From positions 1 to 8,036 of the forward strand of contig JAQTRA010000042.1 of assembly GCA_028712045.1 (NCBI GenBank): DNA of 8,036 nt, read 5' to 3'. The position numbers and the translations under genes were made by a program. A model generated the notes under the pieces. That model saw nothing but the letters and a program-made list of their open reading frames with translations, was not told where the DNA came from and searched no databases. The DNA is from Candidatus Omnitrophota bacterium. GTDB lineage: Bacteria; Omnitrophota; Koll11; Gygaellales; Profunditerraquicolaceae. Positions 6,329 to 8,036 of this stretch are shown piece by piece; position 1 is the first letter of the stretch, and each line of letters begins with the position of its first letter.

Positions 6329-6340
6329 GGGACACCCTAC
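6313..6340 (-). repeat. Left REP-like hairpin with GTAG tetranucleotide
   Basis: Read on the minus strand it starts with GTAG (6340-6337), then forms an imperfect hairpin: inner stem GTCC (6333-6330) with GGAC (6322-6319), a 7-base loop (6329-6323), a small bulge, and an outer GGG/CCC stem. GTAG 5' of a bulged hairpin is the canonical layout of REPs acted on by RAYTs. On the plus strand it is two decamers, GGGGACGTCC (6313) and GGGGACACCC (6328), 15 bases apart. It contains the stop codons of both the regulator (TAG 6326-6328) and the transposase (TAG 6339-6337). Confidence 0.85.
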
Positions 6341-6927
6341 TTAACATGAAACTCTTTGCCCAATATATTTTCATACGGCCTCTCCTGTAAAACATAATTA
6401 ACATACGCTTCCCTACGCTCCCCATCTGTATTCGCTAAATCTAAATACAAAGGATTCAATTGTTTAATTATGCCATTCTGTTCTCCTTTAGAATATAATA
6501 AATAACTGCTCCAGCGATATTTAGAAAGGTCTGATACTATTTTTGCCCGCAAAGGATTCCTTTCAATATATCGGCCACATTCTAAAAGATAGGCATCGTT
6601 ATCGATTAACTTACTTCTATATCGATTCTGAAAAATAAACCCTACCGAAAGATATTTCTTCCTAAAATAACCAGCATACCCTTGTAAAACTGCTTGCATA
6701 AACTTGGGTAAATCCGCTGCACTTATAGCTTTAATCAACAGATGAATATGGTTTACCATAAAACAATAATGAAAAATTGAAATTTTGAATCTCGGCAAAT
6801 TAGCACATACAATATCAGAAAAATATTGATAATCTGTTTCATCGCTAAATAACCTTCTGCAATCAATTCCCCTGGTTACAACATGATAATATTCATCATC
6901 AATCAACCTCCGCGCAGCTCTTGGCAT
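6337..6927 (-). CDS. REP-associated tyrosine transposase (RAYT, IS200/Y1 family)
   Basis: A 196-residue HUH-type Y1 transposase, which cuts and joins single-stranded DNA through a tyrosine. The N-terminus MPRAARRLIDDEYYHVVTRG is typical of RAYTs. The metal-binding HUH motif is H60-I61-H62 in CFMVNHIHLLI. The block GFIFQNRYRSKLI is followed by RYIERNPLRAKIV, where Y120 is the best candidate for the catalytic Tyr by analogy with the YI-x-x-NP motif of E. coli TnpA-REP. RYRWSSYLLY near the C-terminus is also a RAYT feature. The frame is intact and motifs complete, so the enzyme may be active. An AAGGAGGG (6942-6935) sits about 7 bases before the ATG. No good promoter was found; leuS ends only 100 bases upstream of its start with no evident terminator, so read-through from leuS is possible. 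Its stop codon lies within the left REP. Confidence 0.95.
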   Translation of the reverse strand: MPRAARRLIDDEYYHVVTRGIDCRRLFSDETDYQYFSDIVCANLPRFKISIFHYCFMVNHIHLLIKAISAADLPKFMQAVLQGYAGYFRKKYLSVGFIFQNRYRSKLIDNDAYLLECGRYIERNPLRAKIVSDLSKYRWSSYLLYSKGEQNGIIKQLNPLYLDLANTDGERREAYVNYVLQERPYENILGKEFHVK

Positions 6928-6991
6928 AAGAAAACCCTCCTTTTACTACAATTGACGCAAAAAAAGGGTAAATCTAACAATTATTTTAATG

Positions 6992-7019
6992 GAAGGGTGT
7001 CCCTCAGGAGGACGTCCCC
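6992..7019 (+). repeat. Right REP-like hairpin, inverted relative to the left one
   Basis: Read on the plus strand: GAAG (6992-6995), then stem GTCC (6999-7002), a 7-base loop (7003-7009), stem GGAC (7010-7013) and outer GGG/CCC pairing. It matches the left copy at 25 of 28 bases. The three differences are two adjacent bases in the loop and one in the tetranucleotide (GAAG against GTAG); every stem base is the same. Confidence 0.85.
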
Positions 7020-7026
7020 ATTAGCA

Positions 7027-8036
7027 TTAGATGACGATGTTGACGAGTTTGCGCGGGACAACGATAAATTTTTTCGGGGGCTTGTTTCCTAACCAGGCGG
7101 ATAATTTTTGATCCTTAAGCACTAATTCTTTAAGCGAACTTTCAGAGATATCCAGCGGGACTTCGATTTTACTGCGGACTTTACCATTTACCTGAATCAC
7201 CAGCTCTACATTTTCTTCCACTAAAAGCTGCGCATCATATTTCGGCCAGCTGGCCTTAAAAATACTCTCTTTATTACCTAAAATCTGCCACAACTCTTCA
7301 GCAAAATGCGGGGCAATCGGGCTAAGCATGATCACCAGCTTAGCAAAAACATCTTTATCCGCCCCATACTGATAAATTACATTAGTCAGCTCCATCAGGC
7401 TGGCAATAGCCGTATTAAATTTAAACGCGCTAAAATCTTCACTGACTTTTTTAATCGCTTTATGCAAATTTTTTACTACTTCATCTTCAGCCTTGGGTTT
7501 AAGATTTTCATGAATTCGCCAAACTCGATTTAAAAATTTACTCGCTCCCTCTAACCCGCGCTGATCCCACTCCAGTTCTGTCTCCGGCGGCGCCGCAAAA
7601 AGGATAAATAACCTTAAAGCATCCGCACCATAATCCTTGATCATTGAATCCGGATCAACGGTATTACCTTTAGATTTTGACATAACTTCGCCGTCTTTTA
7701 AAACCATCCCCTGCGTAAGCAGGCGGTCAAACGGCTCAGAAAAATCAATCATCCCTAAATCCTGAAAAAATTTAGTAAAAAAACGCGAATATAATAAATG
7801 CAAAATAGCATGCTCGATCCCGCCGATATATTGGTCAACGCGCATCCAATATTTCGCTTCCGCAACATCAAAAGCAGCTTCGGTAAATTTTGGCGAACAA
7901 AATCTTAAAAAATACCAGGAAGAATCAAAAAACGTCGCCATGGTATCAGTTTCCCGTTTGGCCGGCCCCAAACATTTCGGGCATTTTACTTCCACAAATT
8001 CTTTGACTTTACCTAAAGGGCTCCCGCCTTCTCCGG
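7027..8036 (-). CDS. leuS: Leucyl-tRNA synthetase (C-terminal part)
   Basis: The last 335 residues of LeuS, a class I synthetase that charges tRNA-Leu; the gene runs off the right edge. The visible part begins [13 protein letters not shown], followed by a CPKC pair and [16 protein letters not shown], then the very characteristic [19 protein letters not shown]. The signature loop reads VMSKSKGN, a variant of KMSKS with Val in the first position. The helical anticodon-binding domain follows, and the protein ends with the family tail [13 protein letters not shown] at 7993-7995 is an internal Val codon, not a start. A second in-frame TAA follows the stop two codons later. The right REP begins 7 bases after the stop; no intrinsic terminator is visible. 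Confidence 0.98.
   Translation of the reverse strand, partial: GEGGSPLGKVKEFVEVKCPKCLGPAKRETDTMATFFDSSWYFLRFCSPKFTEAAFDVAEAKYWMRVDQYIGGIEHAILHLLYSRFFTKFFQDLGMIDFSEPFDRLLTQGMVLKDGEVMSKSKGNTVDPDSMIKDYGADALRLFILFAAPPETELEWDQRGLEGASKFLNRVWRIHENLKPKAEDEVVKNLHKAIKKVSEDFSAFKFNTAIASLMELTNVIYQYGADKDVFAKLVIMLSPIAPHFAEELWQILGNKESIFKASWPKYDAQLLVEENVELVIQVNGKVRSKIEVPLDISESSLKELVLKDQKLSAWLGNKPPKKFIVVPRKLVNIVI

Larger units (their letters stand above)
6313..7019 (-). mobile_element. RAYT transposase unit flanked by inverted REP repeats (REPtron-like)
   Basis: A 707-base unit holding one Y1 transposase gene on the minus strand, bounded by two 28-base inverted repeats (25 of 28 identical). It lies 7 bases beyond the leuS stop codon and runs into the 3' end of the response regulator. 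No target duplication is expected or clearly seen, as is normal for HUH Y1 enzymes. The arrangement of a RAYT gene between inverted REPs is known in other bacteria as a REPtron. Whether the unit itself moves, or whether the RAYT is domesticated and spreads only the short REPs, cannot be told from one copy. Confidence 0.8.

Noticed and set aside
6992..7019. Right REP as an intrinsic terminator for leuS
   Set aside because: It folds into a hairpin but no T run follows directly on the minus strand; the nearest T run is about 25 bases further on.
6313..7019. CRISPR repeats or a classical DDE insertion sequence
   Set aside because: There are only two inverted copies, no spacers and no DDE enzyme; the HUH motif and GTAG hairpin identify a RAYT unit.
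7020..7030. ATTAGCATTAG as a target-site duplication
   Set aside because: Both copies lie on one side of the element, overlapping the leuS stop, and no match exists at the left end.
6883..7092. Plus-strand open frame spanning the right REP
   Set aside because: It crosses the ends of the RAYT and leuS genes in antisense, has no ribosome site and no recognisable protein.
7993..7995. GTG as a start giving a separate 322-residue protein
   Set aside because: The frame stays open to the window edge and the upstream residues (SPLGKVKEF) continue LeuS.

Overview
This 8,036-base, moderately AT-rich window comes from a diderm (LPS-type) bacterium. LptE and BamD-type proteins sit beside leuS, holA, rpsT, murJ and uvrC. 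Gene content, order and protein style look most like Candidatus Omnitrophota or a related PVC-side lineage. That placement is inference from remembered synteny, not a search. The genetic code is standard, with UAA, UAG and UGA all used as stops.

Layout from left to right. (1) The 5' end of uvrC overlaps the 3' end of murJ, the lipid II flippase, both on the minus strand. (2) rpsT (ribosomal protein S20) is a very compact plus-strand unit. Its -35 box lies on the murJ start codon and its intrinsic terminator lies inside the convergent holA coding sequence. (3) A minus-strand set bamD-like > lptE > holA (short DNA polymerase III delta) has overlapping or touching gene ends and a candidate promoter at the comEC stop. 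(4) comEA > comEC, a DNA-uptake pair joined by an ATGA overlap. (5) A divergent single-domain response regulator on the plus strand. (6) A mobile unit at about 6313-7019: an IS200/Y1-type REP-associated tyrosine transposase (RAYT) bracketed by two 28-nt inverted REP-like hairpins. (7) The C-terminal 335 residues of leuS, running off the right edge.

The genes are mostly conserved envelope biogenesis (MurJ, LptE, BamD), replication and repair (HolA, UvrC), translation (RpsT, LeuS) and competence (ComEA, ComEC) functions. The RAYT/REP unit is the clearest accessory element. It sits between the leuS stop and the response regulator, and its left repeat supplies the stop codons of both the regulator and the transposase. 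No CRISPR array, rRNA or tRNA was seen, and no gene-free stretch exceeds 300 bases.

The points most worth a second look are the REP pair (stems conserved, differences confined to loop and tetranucleotide), the unusually short HolA, the rpsT cassette nested in both neighbours, and candidate promoters placed so close to start codons that leaderless transcripts are possible.
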